Source: Cellulomonas soli (GTDB lineage Bacteria; Actinomycetota; Actinomycetes; Actinomycetales; Cellulomonadaceae). Taken from it: a stretch of DNA of 64,000 nucleotides. Shown piece by piece: positions 34,029 through 43,530 of this stretch. Under the pieces are notes generated by a model. It ran no database searches. It had not been told where the DNA came from and saw only the letters and a list, made by a program, of their open reading frames with translations. Each line of letters opens with the position of its first letter. Positions within the stretch are counted from its first letter, which is position 1. The stretch spans positions 3,472,001 to 3,536,000 of the forward strand of contig NZ_JACBZJ010000001.1 in the NCBI RefSeq assembly GCF_013409305.1, read 5' to 3'. The position numbers and the translations under genes are program-made.

Positions 34029-35416
34029 GCGCGCCGGTCGCCGAGGCCGACCTCCTCACGGGATCGCCGAGCCGCCTGCCGAGCGCGTTCCTGCGGTTGT
34101 GGTCCGCCGGCCTGCTCGGCAACCTGGCGGACGGTGTCGGGATGGTCGCGGTTCCCCTGCTGGCCATGCGGCTGAGCGACGACCCGTTCGTCGTGTCGGT
34201 CCTGGGCGCGCTGGGCCTGCTGCCGTGGCTCCTGTTCGGGGCGTTCTCCGGGGCGCTCGTCGACCGTGCCGACCGCCGTCGGGCCATGGGTGCGGGCGCG
34301 CTCGTCCGAGGCGGGCTGCTCGCGACGCTCGCGGTGGCGGGTTCCGCGACGCAGCTGCCGTTGTGGGTGCTGCTCGTCACGGTGTTCGCGATCGCCTGCG
34401 TCGAGACGGTCGCGGACGGCGCGGCGCAGGCCATGGTCCCCTCGGTGGTCCCTGCCTCCCGGCTCGATGCGGCGAACTCCCGCTACCAGGCGGGCGAGCT
34501 CGTCATGCAGGGGCTCGTCGCGCTGCCGTTGGGCACCGCGCTGTTCGCCTGGGCGACGTCGGCACCGTTCGCCGTGGCTGCGTGCGCCTACGGCGGCGCC
34601 TCGGTGCTCGCGTTCTCGCTTCCGCGACGCGCGGCACGGGCCGTCGTCCCGGGTCCGCAGGGTCCGCGGGAGAGCGTGTGGCGCTCGACGGCGGCCGGCC
34701 TGCGCTACACGTTCGCACCCGGCCCCTTGCGTCGACTCGTGCTCGTGACCACCGGGCTCGCCGCGACGATGCAGTTCGCGCAGGGGTCGCTCGTCTTCTA
34801 CCTGGTGCGCGGTGTCGGTCTGCCGGAGGCCGCGCTGGGTCTGGTCACGGCGGGGATGGCCGTCGGCGGTGTCCTCGGCGCGTCGATCTCGCCGCGGCTC
34901 GTCGCGCGCACCGGGCGCAGGCGCGCCATGGTCGGTGCCGCTGTGCTCGCCGGGCTTGCCTTCGTCGGGCTGGGCCTTGCTCCGGGCCTCCTCGGCGGTG
35001 TCGGGTCGGTCGCAGGGATCGCGGCGTCCGCCGTGCTGGTGTCCCTGGCGGCGGGCGCGGCCGCGGCGTGGAACGTGCAGTCGGCGACCGCCCGGCAGCG
35101 CATCGTCCCGGGTCACCTGCTCGGTCGGGTGCAGGGTGCCGGTCGGATGCTCGTGGTCGGTCTGACGTCCGTGGCGATGCTGGCCGGTGGGTTCGTGGCC
35201 CGTACGGACCTGCGCGCGCCGCTGCTGGTGGGCGGGGCGCTGAGCGTCGTCGTGGCGCTGGCGGCCTCCCGTGCGCTGGCGTTCGTCGACACGTTGCCGA
35301 CCGACGGTGCGCGTCCTGCCGACGGTGCGCCGGCCACCGAGGCGGCACGCGAGGGGTCAGGTGCGCTGGTCGCAGCGGCGCCCGGGCCCGGGACGACGGC
35401 ACTGTCCGATTCCTGA
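34025..35416 (+). CDS. MFS transporter (EntS/MFS_3-like exporter)
   Basis: 463 residues with about twelve membrane helices. DRADRRRAMGAGALVRGG after helix 2 is the MFS A-like loop, repeated in the second half as ARTGRRRAMVGAAVLAG. VETVADGAAQAMVPSVVPASRLDAANSRYQAGE is typical of the MFS_3 (EntS-like) group, which mostly exports drugs or siderophores. The substrate is unknown. GTG at 34025 overlaps the regulator stop (GTGA). A Gly/Ala-rich tail of 40 residues follows the last helix. Confidence 0.9.
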   Translation: MSAPVAEADLLTGSPSRLPSAFLRLWSAGLLGNLADGVGMVAVPLLAMRLSDDPFVVSVLGALGLLPWLLFGAFSGALVDRADRRRAMGAGALVRGGLLATLAVAGSATQLPLWVLLVTVFAIACVETVADGAAQAMVPSVVPASRLDAANSRYQAGELVMQGLVALPLGTALFAWATSAPFAVAACAYGGASVLAFSLPRRAARAVVPGPQGPRESVWRSTAAGLRYTFAPGPLRRLVLVTTGLAATMQFAQGSLVFYLVRGVGLPEAALGLVTAGMAVGGVLGASISPRLVARTGRRRAMVGAAVLAGLAFVGLGLAPGLLGGVGSVAGIAASAVLVSLAAGAAAAWNVQSATARQRIVPGHLLGRVQGAGRMLVVGLTSVAMLAGGFVARTDLRAPLLVGGALSVVVALAASRALAFVDTLPTDGARPADGAPATEAAREGSGALVAAAPGPGTTALSDS

Positions 35417-35445
35417 CGATCTGTCCCTCAGAGGTCACGATCAGG

Positions 35446-35451
35446 TAACGT
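35446..35451 (+). promoter_or_regulatory. -10 TAACGT of the CAP-domain gene (leaderless)
   Basis: TAACGT with 6 bases to the ATG at 35458. Confidence 0.6.
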
Positions 35452-35457
35452 CCAGGG

Positions 35458-36312
35458 ATGCCTACCCCGACGCCCGACCCGCACCGCCGGGACCTGCGAC
35501 GGTGGGACGTCCGTCGTCGCCGTCGCCAGATCGCCACGAGACGCCGCGCGGTGCTGGTCGCGGCCGCATGCGCGCTCGTCGTCCTGGGGGCCGCGGTGCA
35601 CGCGGTGGCCCCTGATCGCGTCGCCCAGGGCTACGCGCAGCTGTCGGCCTGGGTGCCCGTCGACCTGGGGCGCGACGGCGAGGCGGCAAGCCGTTCCGTC
35701 GACCGCACCGCGTCTCCGACGCCGGGCGTCTCCCTCGACGGCGCGGCCGCCTCGGCCTCGACGGGCACCGACGAGGCACCGGCGGCGGCGCCGACCACCA
35801 CGAGTCCGGCCGCGCAGGAGTCTGCGGCCGACCCGCTCGACGAGGCCGGCACCGACGCGTCGACCGAGCCGCCGCCGGCCGCCGCGCAGGGCGGTTCGGC
35901 GCCCACGGCGCAGGACGCAGCCTCGAGCGCTCCGGCAGCCGGCGCGCAGCAGGCCGCATCGCTGACCGACCAGGTCATCGCCCTCACGAACGCCGAACGG
36001 GCGGCTGCGGGACTGCCCGCGCTGGCGTCCTCGGCGTGCGGCGCGGCGCAGGCCCAGGGGCGCACCGACCTGCTCGTGGCGGAGGGGCGGTTCGAGCACG
36101 ATCCGCTCGGGCCCATCATGCAGGCGTGCAAGGCCTCCACCGTGGGGGAGAACCTGGCACTCGGCTACCCGGACGCCGCGTCGATGGTCGCCGGGTGGAT
36201 GGCCTCGCAAGGGCACAGGGAGAACATCCTGCGCGACGGGTACACCGCGATCGGCGTGGCCTGCACCACGGGCTCACAAGGGCTGCTGTGCGCCCAGGTG
36301 TTCCTGGGCTGA
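35458..36312 (+). CDS. Membrane-anchored CAP/SCP-domain protein
   Basis: 284 residues. An Arg-rich cytoplasmic N-terminus (about 9-30) is followed by one hydrophobic segment (about 31-52) that serves as anchor or signal. A long Ala/Ser/Thr/Pro-rich linker follows (about 65-165), then a CAP (YkwD-like) domain: TDQVIALTNAERAAAGLPAL, GENLALGYPDAASMVAGWMASQGHRENIL and IGVACTTGSQG. The protein would lie outside the membrane. Two Cys pairs in the domain (ACG, ACK, ACTT, LLCAQ) could form disulfides. CAP proteins have varied roles, so no specific function is assigned. Confidence 0.88.
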   Translation: MPTPTPDPHRRDLRRWDVRRRRRQIATRRRAVLVAAACALVVLGAAVHAVAPDRVAQGYAQLSAWVPVDLGRDGEAASRSVDRTASPTPGVSLDGAAASASTGTDEAPAAAPTTTSPAAQESAADPLDEAGTDASTEPPPAAAQGGSAPTAQDAASSAPAAGAQQAASLTDQVIALTNAERAAAGLPALASSACGAAQAQGRTDLLVAEGRFEHDPLGPIMQACKASTVGENLALGYPDAASMVAGWMASQGHRENILRDGYTAIGVACTTGSQGLLCAQVFLG

Positions 36313-36342
36313 TCAGCGCTCCGTGCCCCGCGGTGGGGCATG

Positions 36343-36384
36343 ACGACGGCGCCCCGGACCGTGTCAGGTCCGGGGCGCCGTCGT
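36343..36384. terminator. Bidirectional terminator between CAP and DUF7455 genes
   Basis: Perfect 18-bp stem (36343-36360 with 36367-36384) and 6-base loop, between convergent stops. Confidence 0.9.
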
Positions 36385-36404
36385 CGTTCTGCGTCGGGGG
36401 AGCC

Positions 36405-36635
36405 TCAGCTCACCGCACCGGCGCCCGCGCCGTGCTCGGCGTGCAGGCGGTCGGTCTCGTCCTGGATGTGCGTGGCGATCGCCTCGAACTTCGCGGCGTG
36501 CTCCCGCGCGTGGTGCGCGCAGAACAGGAGCTCGCCCACGGGCAGCACGACGCGGACGTAGGCCTGAGCGCCGCAGCGGTCGCAGCGGTCGGCCACGTTG
36601 AGGGGGGCCAAGGTGTCGGTCGTCGTCCCAGTCAC
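36405..36635 (-). CDS. DUF7455 small zinc-ribbon-like protein
   Basis: 76 residues. RCDRCGAQAYVRVVLPVGELLFCAHHAREH supplies C-x2-C and C-x2-H, a likely zinc site, followed by a charged helix. This small family is widespread in actinobacteria and often lies next to parE, as here; its function is not known to me. The GTG at 36635 is chosen as the family start. The open frame upstream belongs to no recognisable protein. It is divergent from parE. Confidence 0.85.
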   Translation of the reverse strand: MTGTTTDTLAPLNVADRCDRCGAQAYVRVVLPVGELLFCAHHAREHAAKFEAIATHIQDETDRLHAEHGAGAGAVS

Positions 36636-36802
36636 GAATCCATAGAACCATCCCGACGTGACATCCGTGTCACGCAGAGGGGGGTGGTTCGCTACGCGCA
36701 TAAGTCCTGCGATCCGAGCGGTCGCTGCCGATGCGCCGTTCGGGGCGGAGCCCGGGCGCCCTCGCTCCGGCACGGCAGCGCGGTCGCGTGGGTCGTGGCG
36801 GC

Positions 36803-36808
36803 TACCAT
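36803..36808 (+). promoter_or_regulatory. -10 TACCAT of parE (leaderless)
   Basis: TACCAT with 8 bases to the GTG at 36817. No ribosome site is present. Confidence 0.6.
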
Positions 36809-36816
36809 CGGGCCTC

Positions 36817-38943
36817 GTGACGACGACCTCGCCGCAGACCGGCTACACGGCCCGCCACCTCTCGGTCCTGGAGGGGTTGGAGGCCGTCCGCAAGCGCCCC
36901 GGCATGTACATCGGTACGACCGACAGCCGTGGCCTCATGCACTGCCTGTGGGAGATCATCGACAACTCGGTCGACGAGGCCCTCGGCGGGTTCGGCGACC
37001 GCATCGAGGTGATCCTGCACGCGGACACCTCGGTCGAGGTGCGCGACAACGGACGCGGCGTCCCCGTCGACATCGAGCCGAAGACCGGCCTGACCGGCGT
37101 CGAGGTGGTGTTCACCAAGCTGCACGCGGGCGGCAAGTTCGGTGGCGGCTCCTACGCCGCCTCGGGTGGTCTGCACGGTGTGGGCGCCTCGGTCGTCAAC
37201 GCGCTGTCGTCCCGGCTGGACGTCGAGGTCGACCGCGGCGGCAAGACGCACCGCATGACCTTCCACCGCGGCGAGCCCGGCATCTTCGACGACAAGGCGG
37301 GCATGGGCCCCGACGTCCCGTTCGAGCCGTTCGTCCAGGGCTCGGAGCTGACCGTCGTCGGGAAGGTCGCCAAGGCGCGCACGGGCACCCGGGTGCGCTA
37401 CTGGGCCGACCGGCAGATCTTCCCCAAGACGGCCGTCTTCTCCTACGACGAGCTGGTCACGCGCGCTCGCCAGACGAGCTTCCTCGTGCCCGGGCTGGCG
37501 ATCTCGCTGCGCGACGAGCGGGGCCTCCCCGGCACGCCCGGCGCCGACGGGCCGCACGAGGAGACGTTCCAGCACACCGGTGGCGTGCTCGACTTCGTCG
37601 ACCACCTCGCACCCGACCCGGCGGTTACCGACACCTGGCACCTGACCGGCTCGGGCACGTTCACCGAGACCGTGCCCGTGCTCGACGAGCGGGGGCACAT
37701 GACCCCTCAGGAGGTCGGCCGCACGTGCGAGGTCGACATCGCGGTGCGCTGGGGGACGGGCTACGACACCGAGGTGCGCAGCTTCGTCAACATCATCTCC
37801 ACACCCAAGGGCGGCACACACCTGGCCGGTTTCGAGGCAGGTCTGCTGCGCACGCTGCGCAAGGCCGTCGACGCGAACGCCCGCCGGCTCAAGATCTCCT
37901 CCAAGGACACCTCCGAGCGCATCGAGAAGGAGGACGTGCTCGCCGGCCTGACCGCGGTCGTCACCGTCCGCCTCGCCGAACCGCAGTTCGAGGGTCAGAC
38001 CAAGGAGGTGCTCGGCACGGCACCCGTCCGCGCGATCGTGGCCAAGGTGCTCGACACCGAGCTCGCGGCGATCTTCGCCTCGCCCAAGCGCGACCACAAG
38101 GCGCAGTCCTCGCTGCTGCTCGACAAGGTCGTCGGCGAGATGCGCGCCCGGCTGTCGGCCCGCAAGCAGAAGGAGATCTCGCGGCGCAAGAACGCCCTGG
38201 AGACCTCCTCGCTGCCGGCCAAGCTGGCCGACTGCCGGATCGACGACGTCGCGCGCAGCGAGCTCTTCATCGTCGAGGGCGACAGCGCCCTCGGCACCGC
38301 CAAGCTCGCGCGCAGCTCGGACTTCCAGGCGCTGCTGCCCATCCGCGGCAAGATCCTCAACGTCCAGAAGGCGTCCGTCACGGACATGCTGAAGAACGCC
38401 GAGTGCGCCTCGATCATCCAGGTCGTCGGTGCCGGCTCGGGGCGCACGTTCGACCTCGAGTCCGCCCGCTACGGCAAGATCGTGCTGATGACCGACGCCG
38501 ACGTCGACGGTGCGCACATCCGCACGCTCCTGCTCACCCTGTTCTTCCGGTACATGCGCCCGCTGGTCGAGGCCGGGCGCGTGTACGCCGCGGTGCCGCC
38601 GCTGCACCGCATCGAGGTCATCGGCGCGGGCAGCCGCAAGAACGAGTACATCTACACCTACTCCGAGGCCGAGCTCGCTGCCGCGCTCAAGAAGCTCGAC
38701 CGTTCCGGCAAGCGCTACAAGGACGACATCCAGCGGTACAAGGGTCTGGGCGAGATGGACGCCGACCAGCTGGCCGAGACGACGATGGATCCCCGCTTCC
38801 GCACGTTGCGGCGGGTCACGGTCGAGGCTGCCGCCCGCTCCGAGGAGGTCTTCGAGCTGCTCATGGGCTCGGACGTCGCACCGCGCAAGGACTTCATCGT
38901 GGCCGGTGCGCACGCCCTGGACCGCAGCCGCATCGACGCCTGA
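36817..38943 (+). CDS. parE: Topoisomerase IV subunit B (type IIA, ATPase)
   Basis: 708 residues. GHKL ATPase: E46 and N50 (WEIIDNSVDEAL), DNGRGVP and GGLHGVGASVVNALS. Transducer, then Toprim with E487 (VEGDSAL) and DADVDG at 560-565, then RYKGLGEMDADQL near the C-terminus. This is GyrB-like, but the neighbourhood (principal sigma factor upstream, ParC-like gene downstream, no recF/dnaN) is the parE locus of Streptomyces, so topoisomerase IV is preferred over gyrase. The GTG start is fixed by the adjacent -10. A strong hairpin follows the stop. Confidence 0.92.
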   Translation: MTTTSPQTGYTARHLSVLEGLEAVRKRPGMYIGTTDSRGLMHCLWEIIDNSVDEALGGFGDRIEVILHADTSVEVRDNGRGVPVDIEPKTGLTGVEVVFTKLHAGGKFGGGSYAASGGLHGVGASVVNALSSRLDVEVDRGGKTHRMTFHRGEPGIFDDKAGMGPDVPFEPFVQGSELTVVGKVAKARTGTRVRYWADRQIFPKTAVFSYDELVTRARQTSFLVPGLAISLRDERGLPGTPGADGPHEETFQHTGGVLDFVDHLAPDPAVTDTWHLTGSGTFTETVPVLDERGHMTPQEVGRTCEVDIAVRWGTGYDTEVRSFVNIISTPKGGTHLAGFEAGLLRTLRKAVDANARRLKISSKDTSERIEKEDVLAGLTAVVTVRLAEPQFEGQTKEVLGTAPVRAIVAKVLDTELAAIFASPKRDHKAQSSLLLDKVVGEMRARLSARKQKEISRRKNALETSSLPAKLADCRIDDVARSELFIVEGDSALGTAKLARSSDFQALLPIRGKILNVQKASVTDMLKNAECASIIQVVGAGSGRTFDLESARYGKIVLMTDADVDGAHIRTLLLTLFFRYMRPLVEAGRVYAAVPPLHRIEVIGAGSRKNEYIYTYSEAELAAALKKLDRSGKRYKDDIQRYKGLGEMDADQLAETTMDPRFRTLRRVTVEAAARSEEVFELLMGSDVAPRKDFIVAGAHALDRSRIDA

Positions 38944-38950
38944 CCCTCGT

Positions 38951-38980
38951 ACGCGGCCGGCCACCGGCGGCCGGCCGCGT
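38951..38980 (+). terminator. Terminator of parE
   Basis: Perfect 12-bp stem (38951-38962 with 38969-38980) and 6-base loop, 8 bases after the stop. Confidence 0.8.
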
Positions 38981-39038
38981 GTGTCCGCGGCGCCCAATTC
39001 GGTTGTCCTCGGGGCCGAGCAGCACGCAGGCTGGCGAC

Positions 39039-40067
39039 ATGGACGAGCACCCTGAACTCCTGCAGGTACGCGCCCAGGCGCCGGCGGAGCTGACCCGACC
39101 CGCCGGACCGGACGGGCTGACGTGGCGGGCGATGACCGCCGCGGACGCCCCGGCGCTCGCGCGGCTCGTGGCCCGGATCGAGGAGCACGAGGGCGCGCCG
39201 TTCCGCACCTCGGCCGAGGAGGTCGCCGAGCTGTTCGACGGCGACTGGAAGGACCACGCGCTCGACACGCTCGCCGCGGTCGGTACGGACCTCGAGCTGC
39301 GGGCGTACGCCCAGGTCGCGACCGTGCCGGGGGACACGTCCGTGGTGCGGGTCTTCACCTCCGGTGGTGTCGACCCCGCCTGGCGGGGGCGGGGTGTGGG
39401 TCGCGATGTCGCTGCCTGGAGCACCGGGCGGGCGCGGCAGCTCCTGGCCGCCGCGGCGACGGACGCACCCGGCCGCATCGCCGCGTTCGTCGACGATCAC
39501 GCCCCCGACTCCCACGCCCTGCTCCTCGCGGCGGGCTACACCCCGATCCGGTACTACGCCGAGATGCGGCGCCCGCTCGCGCTGCCGCTGCCGGTCGCGC
39601 CGGCAGTCGCGGGCGTGTCGATCGTCCCCTGGTCGCCGGAGCAGGACGAGGCGGTCCGCCTCGCGCACAACGAGGCGTTCGCCGACCACTGGGGCAGCGA
39701 ACCGCGAACGCCGCAGGTGTGGGCGCAGGGTCGCAGCATGTTCGCCCCGCAGTGGAGCGTCCTGGCCGTCGACGACGCGAGCGGGGCCGTCGTCGGCTAC
39801 CTGCTCTCCGACCGGTACGAGCAGGACTGGCCGATCGCGGGGTACACCTCCGGGTACACGCACCTGCTCGGGGTGCGACGGGCCTGGCGCGGGCGCGGGC
39901 TGGCCGTCGCCCTGCTGACGGCCGCGATGGCGGCGTACCGACGCGACGGGATGGAGTACGCCGAGATCGGCGTCGACACGGCCAACCCCTCCGGGGCGCA
40001 CGGCCTGTACGCGGCCCTCGGGTACGTCCCGTTGCACACCTCGACGATGCTCTCGATCGAGGTGTGA
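39039..40067 (+). CDS. Tandem GNAT N-acetyltransferase
   Basis: 342 residues with two GNAT domains. The first has VDPAWRGRGVGRDVA at 111-125, the second GVRRAWRGRGLAVALL at about 277-292; both are acetyl-CoA pyrophosphate-binding signatures. The second domain ends with the usual ANPSGAHGLYAALGYVP. Mycothiol synthase MshD has the same two-domain plan, but I cannot claim that identity from sequence alone. Substrate unknown. The ATG at 39039 is the first good start after parE. An open frame running back into parE is a GC artefact. Confidence 0.85.
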   Translation: MDEHPELLQVRAQAPAELTRPAGPDGLTWRAMTAADAPALARLVARIEEHEGAPFRTSAEEVAELFDGDWKDHALDTLAAVGTDLELRAYAQVATVPGDTSVVRVFTSGGVDPAWRGRGVGRDVAAWSTGRARQLLAAAATDAPGRIAAFVDDHAPDSHALLLAAGYTPIRYYAEMRRPLALPLPVAPAVAGVSIVPWSPEQDEAVRLAHNEAFADHWGSEPRTPQVWAQGRSMFAPQWSVLAVDDASGAVVGYLLSDRYEQDWPIAGYTSGYTHLLGVRRAWRGRGLAVALLTAAMAAYRRDGMEYAEIGVDTANPSGAHGLYAALGYVPLHTSTMLSIEV

Positions 40068-40114
40068 ACCTCGTGGGTGCGACGAGGCGGAACCCGTCGG
40101 GCCGCTCGCCTCGG

Positions 40115-40120
40115 TAGCAT
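40115..40120 (+). promoter_or_regulatory. -10 TAGCAT upstream of the YhhN-family gene
   Basis: TAGCAT about 70 bases before the start. A GGGAGG ribosome site at 40180-40185 follows. Confidence 0.4.
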
Positions 40121-40189
40121 CGCTGCGGCCGGACGACGACGTCCGGTGGGTCGAGCGCCGGACGGTGTCGTCCGGCCACGGGAGGCGTC

Positions 40190-40936
40190 GTGGTGCACAA
40201 CCTGTCGGGGGCCGCCCGCATCTGGGCCGCCTGCTACGTCCTCGTGGTGCTCGGGCACCTGGGTGCGCAGCTGGGCGGTGCCGAGCGGCTCGCCGACGCC
40301 ACGCAGTGGCTGCTCATGCCGCTGCTCGCCGCGGCCGTCCTGGCGGCGACGCGGTGGCCCAGGGGCAGGCAGGTCACGGCGAGCGTGGTCGCGCTGGGAC
40401 TCTCGTTCCTCGGCGACAGCGCTCCCGACCTCGTCGACCCCTCCGGGGACGCCCCCTTCCTGGTGATGGTCGGGTTCTTCCTCGCGGCGCAGGTCGCCTA
40501 CGTGGTGGCGTTCGCGCCCGGGGTGCGCCGCTCGGTGCTGTACCGACCGGCCGCGGCCCTGCCGTACCTCGGGGCACTCGCCGTGCTGGTCGGGGTGGTC
40601 GCCCCGCACGCGGGCGCGTTGCTCGTCCCGGTCGCGGTGTACGCCGGGGTGCTCACGGCGATGGCCGTGCTCGCGACCGGTCTGGGTCGCTGGGGCGCCC
40701 TCGGCGGTGCCGTCTTCCTGGTCTCGGACTCGCTCATCGCGCTGCGAGCCTTCGTGCCCGGTCTCGACCTGCCGCTCGGCGGGTTCCTCGTGATGTCGAC
40801 GTACTGCCTCGGCCAGGCGCTGCTGGCCGTGGCGGTCGTCGGTACGAACCTCGCCGAACGGCGCCCTCCGCTCGCGCGCGTCCCCGTGGAGGTCGGGACG
40901 CGCGCGGCCGGTGCTGGGCTCGCGACGGTCTCCTGA
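40190..40936 (+). CDS. YhhN/TMEM86-family membrane protein (lysoplasmalogenase-like)
   Basis: 248 residues with about eight membrane helices. FLGDSAPDLV in helix 3 and LVSDSLIALRAF near the C-terminus carry the conserved Asp residues of the YhhN family, whose characterised members cleave lysoplasmalogens. Activity here is inferred from the family only. Two GTG codons stand together (40190 and 40193); spacing to GGGAGG favours the second slightly. The stop is 3 bases from the convergent parC stop. Confidence 0.85.
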   Translation: MVHNLSGAARIWAACYVLVVLGHLGAQLGGAERLADATQWLLMPLLAAAVLAATRWPRGRQVTASVVALGLSFLGDSAPDLVDPSGDAPFLVMVGFFLAAQVAYVVAFAPGVRRSVLYRPAAALPYLGALAVLVGVVAPHAGALLVPVAVYAGVLTAMAVLATGLGRWGALGGAVFLVSDSLIALRAFVPGLDLPLGGFLVMSTYCLGQALLAVAVVGTNLAERRPPLARVPVEVGTRAAGAGLATVS

Positions 40937-40939
40937 CCG

Positions 40940-43408
40940 TCAGCCGATGCCGTGCACCGGGGCGGCGAGGGGGACGCCCGAACCGTCCCTGCGCAGGTCC
41001 GTCTCCGGGAGGGCGAGCGGCTGGCCGCCCGCGCCGGTGGCCCGGGCCGGCGCAGGCCCGACCCACGCGAGGATGAGCGCGTCCTCGCCCTTGAGGAACC
41101 GGTGCGAGCGCACCCCGCCCGTGGCGCGGCCCTTGCCCGGGTACTGGTCGAACGGCGTGACCTTCGCGGAGCCCGACTGGGTGCCGGGCAGCGCGGACGA
41201 CGACCCGGCGACCGTGACGACCACCGCGTCCTGACCGGGCCGCACCGCGGCGAACGCCACGACACGTGCGCCGTCGGCGAGCTTGATGCCCGCCATGCCG
41301 CCGGCGGGTCGGCCCTGCGGGCGGACCGCGGAGGCGGGGAAGTGCAGCAGCGAGGCGTCCGAGCTCACCAGGACGAGCTCGTCGTCCTCGACGACCTCGG
41401 CCACGCCCACGACCTCGTCGCCGTCCTTGAGCCCGACGACCTCCCACGCGTCCCTGTTGGCGGGGGCCTCGCCGGGTGCCACGCGCTTGACGGTGCCCTG
41501 GGCCGTCGCCAGGGCCAGCGTCGGGGCGTCGACGGCGACGGAGACGAGTCCGACGACCCGCTCGCCGTGCTCGAGCGTGACGACCTCGCCCAGCGGGACG
41601 CCACCGGACAGGGTCGGTGCCCCGTCGGTCGGCGGCAGGGCCGGCAGGTCGAGCACCGAGATCTTGACGAGTCGACCGCGTGAGGTGACCGCGCCGACGT
41701 CGGCGCGCGCCGTGGTCAGCACGGCACCCGCGAGCACGTCGTGCTTGGTGCGCCGGGCGTCGCCGTCGCGCACCGGGCTCTCCTCGCCGGCCGTGCGAGC
41801 CAGGAGGCCCGTGGCGGACAGCAGGGCCCAGCAGGCGGTGTCGGCGATCTCCAGCGGGGTTGCCGAGGTGCGGGCCGCCGCGGCACCGGTGACGGTCGTG
41901 CCGCCCGCCGACTCGAGCAGGATCGTGCGGCGCGGGGTGCCGTGCACCGCGGCCACCTCGGCCATCTCGTCCGAGACGAGCGTGCGCAGGCGTGCGTCCG
42001 AGCCGAGGATCTCCAGCAGCTCGGCGATCTCGGCCCGCAGCTGCTCCTGCTCGCGCTCGAGCTCGAGGCGGGAGAACTTCGTCAGGCGACGCAGGCGCAG
42101 CTCGAGGATGTACTCGGCCTGCGGCTCCGACAGGTCGAAGACGCTGCGCAGCTTGGTGCGGGCGGCCTCGGCGTCGTCGGAGGTGCGGATGACCTGGATG
42201 ACCTCGTCGATGTCGAGGATCGCGACGAGCAGGCCCTCGACCAGGTGCAGGCGTTCCTGGCGCTTGGCCAGGCGGTACGCCGAGCGACGGCGCACGACGG
42301 AGATCCGGTGCTCGACCCACACCTGGATCAGCTCGCGCAGCCCCAGGGTGCGCGGCTGCCCCTCGACGAGCGCCACGTTGTTGATCGAGAACGAGTCCTC
42401 GAGCGGGGTGAACCGGTACAGCTGCTCGAGCACGGCGTCGGGGTTGAAACCGGTCTTGACCTCGACGACCAGGCGCAGCCCGTGCTGGCGGTCGGTGAGG
42501 TCGACGGCGTCGGAGATGCCGGACAGCTTCTTCGACTGCACGCCCTCCTTGATCTTCTCGATCACCTTCTCCGGGCCGACCAGGTACGGCAGCTCGGTGA
42601 TGACGATGCCCTTGCGCTTGGGCGTCACGTTCTCGATGCGGGCCGTGGCCCGGGTGCGGAACGCGCCGCGACCCGTGCGGTAGGCGTCGCGCACGCCGTC
42701 GAGGCCGACGATCTTGCCGCCCGTGGGCAGGTCGGGGCCCGGCACGAAGCGCATGAGGTCCTCGAGCGTGGCGTCCGGGTGCATCACCAGGTGCCGTGCG
42801 GCTGCGACGACCTCGACGAGGTTGTGCGGGGCCATGTTGGTCGCCATGCCGACCGCGATGCCGGCTGCCCCGTTGACCAGCAGGTTCGGGATGGCTGCCG
42901 GGAGCACCTCGGGCTGGGTGAGCTTGTTGTCGTAGTTCGGCACGAAGTCGACGACGTCCTCGTCGAGCCCCGTGGTCATCGCCAGGGCCGCCGGGGCCAT
43001 GCGCGCCTCGGTGTAGCGCGGTGCGGCCGGGCCGTCGTCGAGCGAGCCGAAGTTGCCGTGCCCGTCGACGGTCGGCAGCCGCAGCGAGAACGGCTGCGCG
43101 AGCCGGACCATGGCGTCGTAGATGGCGGTGTCGCCGTGCGGGTGCAGCTTGCCCATCACCTCGCCGACCACGCGGGCCGACTTCACGTACGGGCGGTCCG
43201 GGCGCAGACCCATGTCGGACATCTGGTAGAGGATCCGCCGCTGCACCGGCTTGAGCCCGTCACGGGCGTCGGGCAGCGCCCGGGAGTAGATGACCGAGTA
43301 GGCGTACTCCAGGAACGACCCCTCCATCTCGGAGGCGACGTCGATGTCGACGATCTTCTCGACGAGGTCCTCGGGCGGGAGGTCCGGGGCGGCGGGGCGA
43401 CGCGCCAT
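40940..43408 (-). CDS. parC: Topoisomerase IV subunit A (ParC type)
   Basis: 822 residues. DNA-cleaving core with catalytic R131-Y132 (APRYTEARM) and [10 protein letters not shown]. The quinolone-resistance region is [22 protein letters not shown] (from residue 89), with Thr at the position of E. coli GyrA Ser83. The C-terminal beta-propeller lacks the GyrA box QRRGG(K/R)G, which argues for topoisomerase IV and not gyrase. It pairs with parE four genes away. ATG at 43408; a GAGGAG site lies about 12 bases upstream. Divergent from the GNAT/acyl-CoA-synthetase gene. Confidence 0.93.
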   Translation of the reverse strand: MARRPAAPDLPPEDLVEKIVDIDVASEMEGSFLEYAYSVIYSRALPDARDGLKPVQRRILYQMSDMGLRPDRPYVKSARVVGEVMGKLHPHGDTAIYDAMVRLAQPFSLRLPTVDGHGNFGSLDDGPAAPRYTEARMAPAALAMTTGLDEDVVDFVPNYDNKLTQPEVLPAAIPNLLVNGAAGIAVGMATNMAPHNLVEVVAAARHLVMHPDATLEDLMRFVPGPDLPTGGKIVGLDGVRDAYRTGRGAFRTRATARIENVTPKRKGIVITELPYLVGPEKVIEKIKEGVQSKKLSGISDAVDLTDRQHGLRLVVEVKTGFNPDAVLEQLYRFTPLEDSFSINNVALVEGQPRTLGLRELIQVWVEHRISVVRRRSAYRLAKRQERLHLVEGLLVAILDIDEVIQVIRTSDDAEAARTKLRSVFDLSEPQAEYILELRLRRLTKFSRLELEREQEQLRAEIAELLEILGSDARLRTLVSDEMAEVAAVHGTPRRTILLESAGGTTVTGAAAARTSATPLEIADTACWALLSATGLLARTAGEESPVRDGDARRTKHDVLAGAVLTTARADVGAVTSRGRLVKISVLDLPALPPTDGAPTLSGGVPLGEVVTLEHGERVVGLVSVAVDAPTLALATAQGTVKRVAPGEAPANRDAWEVVGLKDGDEVVGVAEVVEDDELVLVSSDASLLHFPASAVRPQGRPAGGMAGIKLADGARVVAFAAVRPGQDAVVVTVAGSSSALPGTQSGSAKVTPFDQYPGKGRATGGVRSHRFLKGEDALILAWVGPAPARATGAGGQPLALPETDLRRDGSGVPLAAPVHGIG

Positions 43409-43518
43409 GGGTCAGGTGCTCCTCGGGGCAGGGTGGTGCTGTCTGGTGCGCAGGCGACGTCCATTGTCGCGTGCCGGACCGACAGCCCGACGCACGGCAC
43501 GCGGACGGGGGTCCCCAC

Positions 43519-43524
43519 TAGCCT
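43519..43524 (+). promoter_or_regulatory. -10 TAGCCT of the GNAT/CoA-ligase gene (leaderless)
   Basis: TAGCCT with 6 bases to ATG 43531. This favours the ATG over the GTG at 43528. Confidence 0.55.
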
Positions 43525-43530
43525 GGCGTG

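Noticed and set aside
36036..40067. A 1343-residue plus-strand open frame running from the CAP gene through parE into the GNAT gene
   Set aside because: Only its last 342 residues (from 39039) resemble a protein. The rest is out-of-frame, Arg/Pro/Ala-rich translation of the CAP and parE genes, as expected at very high GC.
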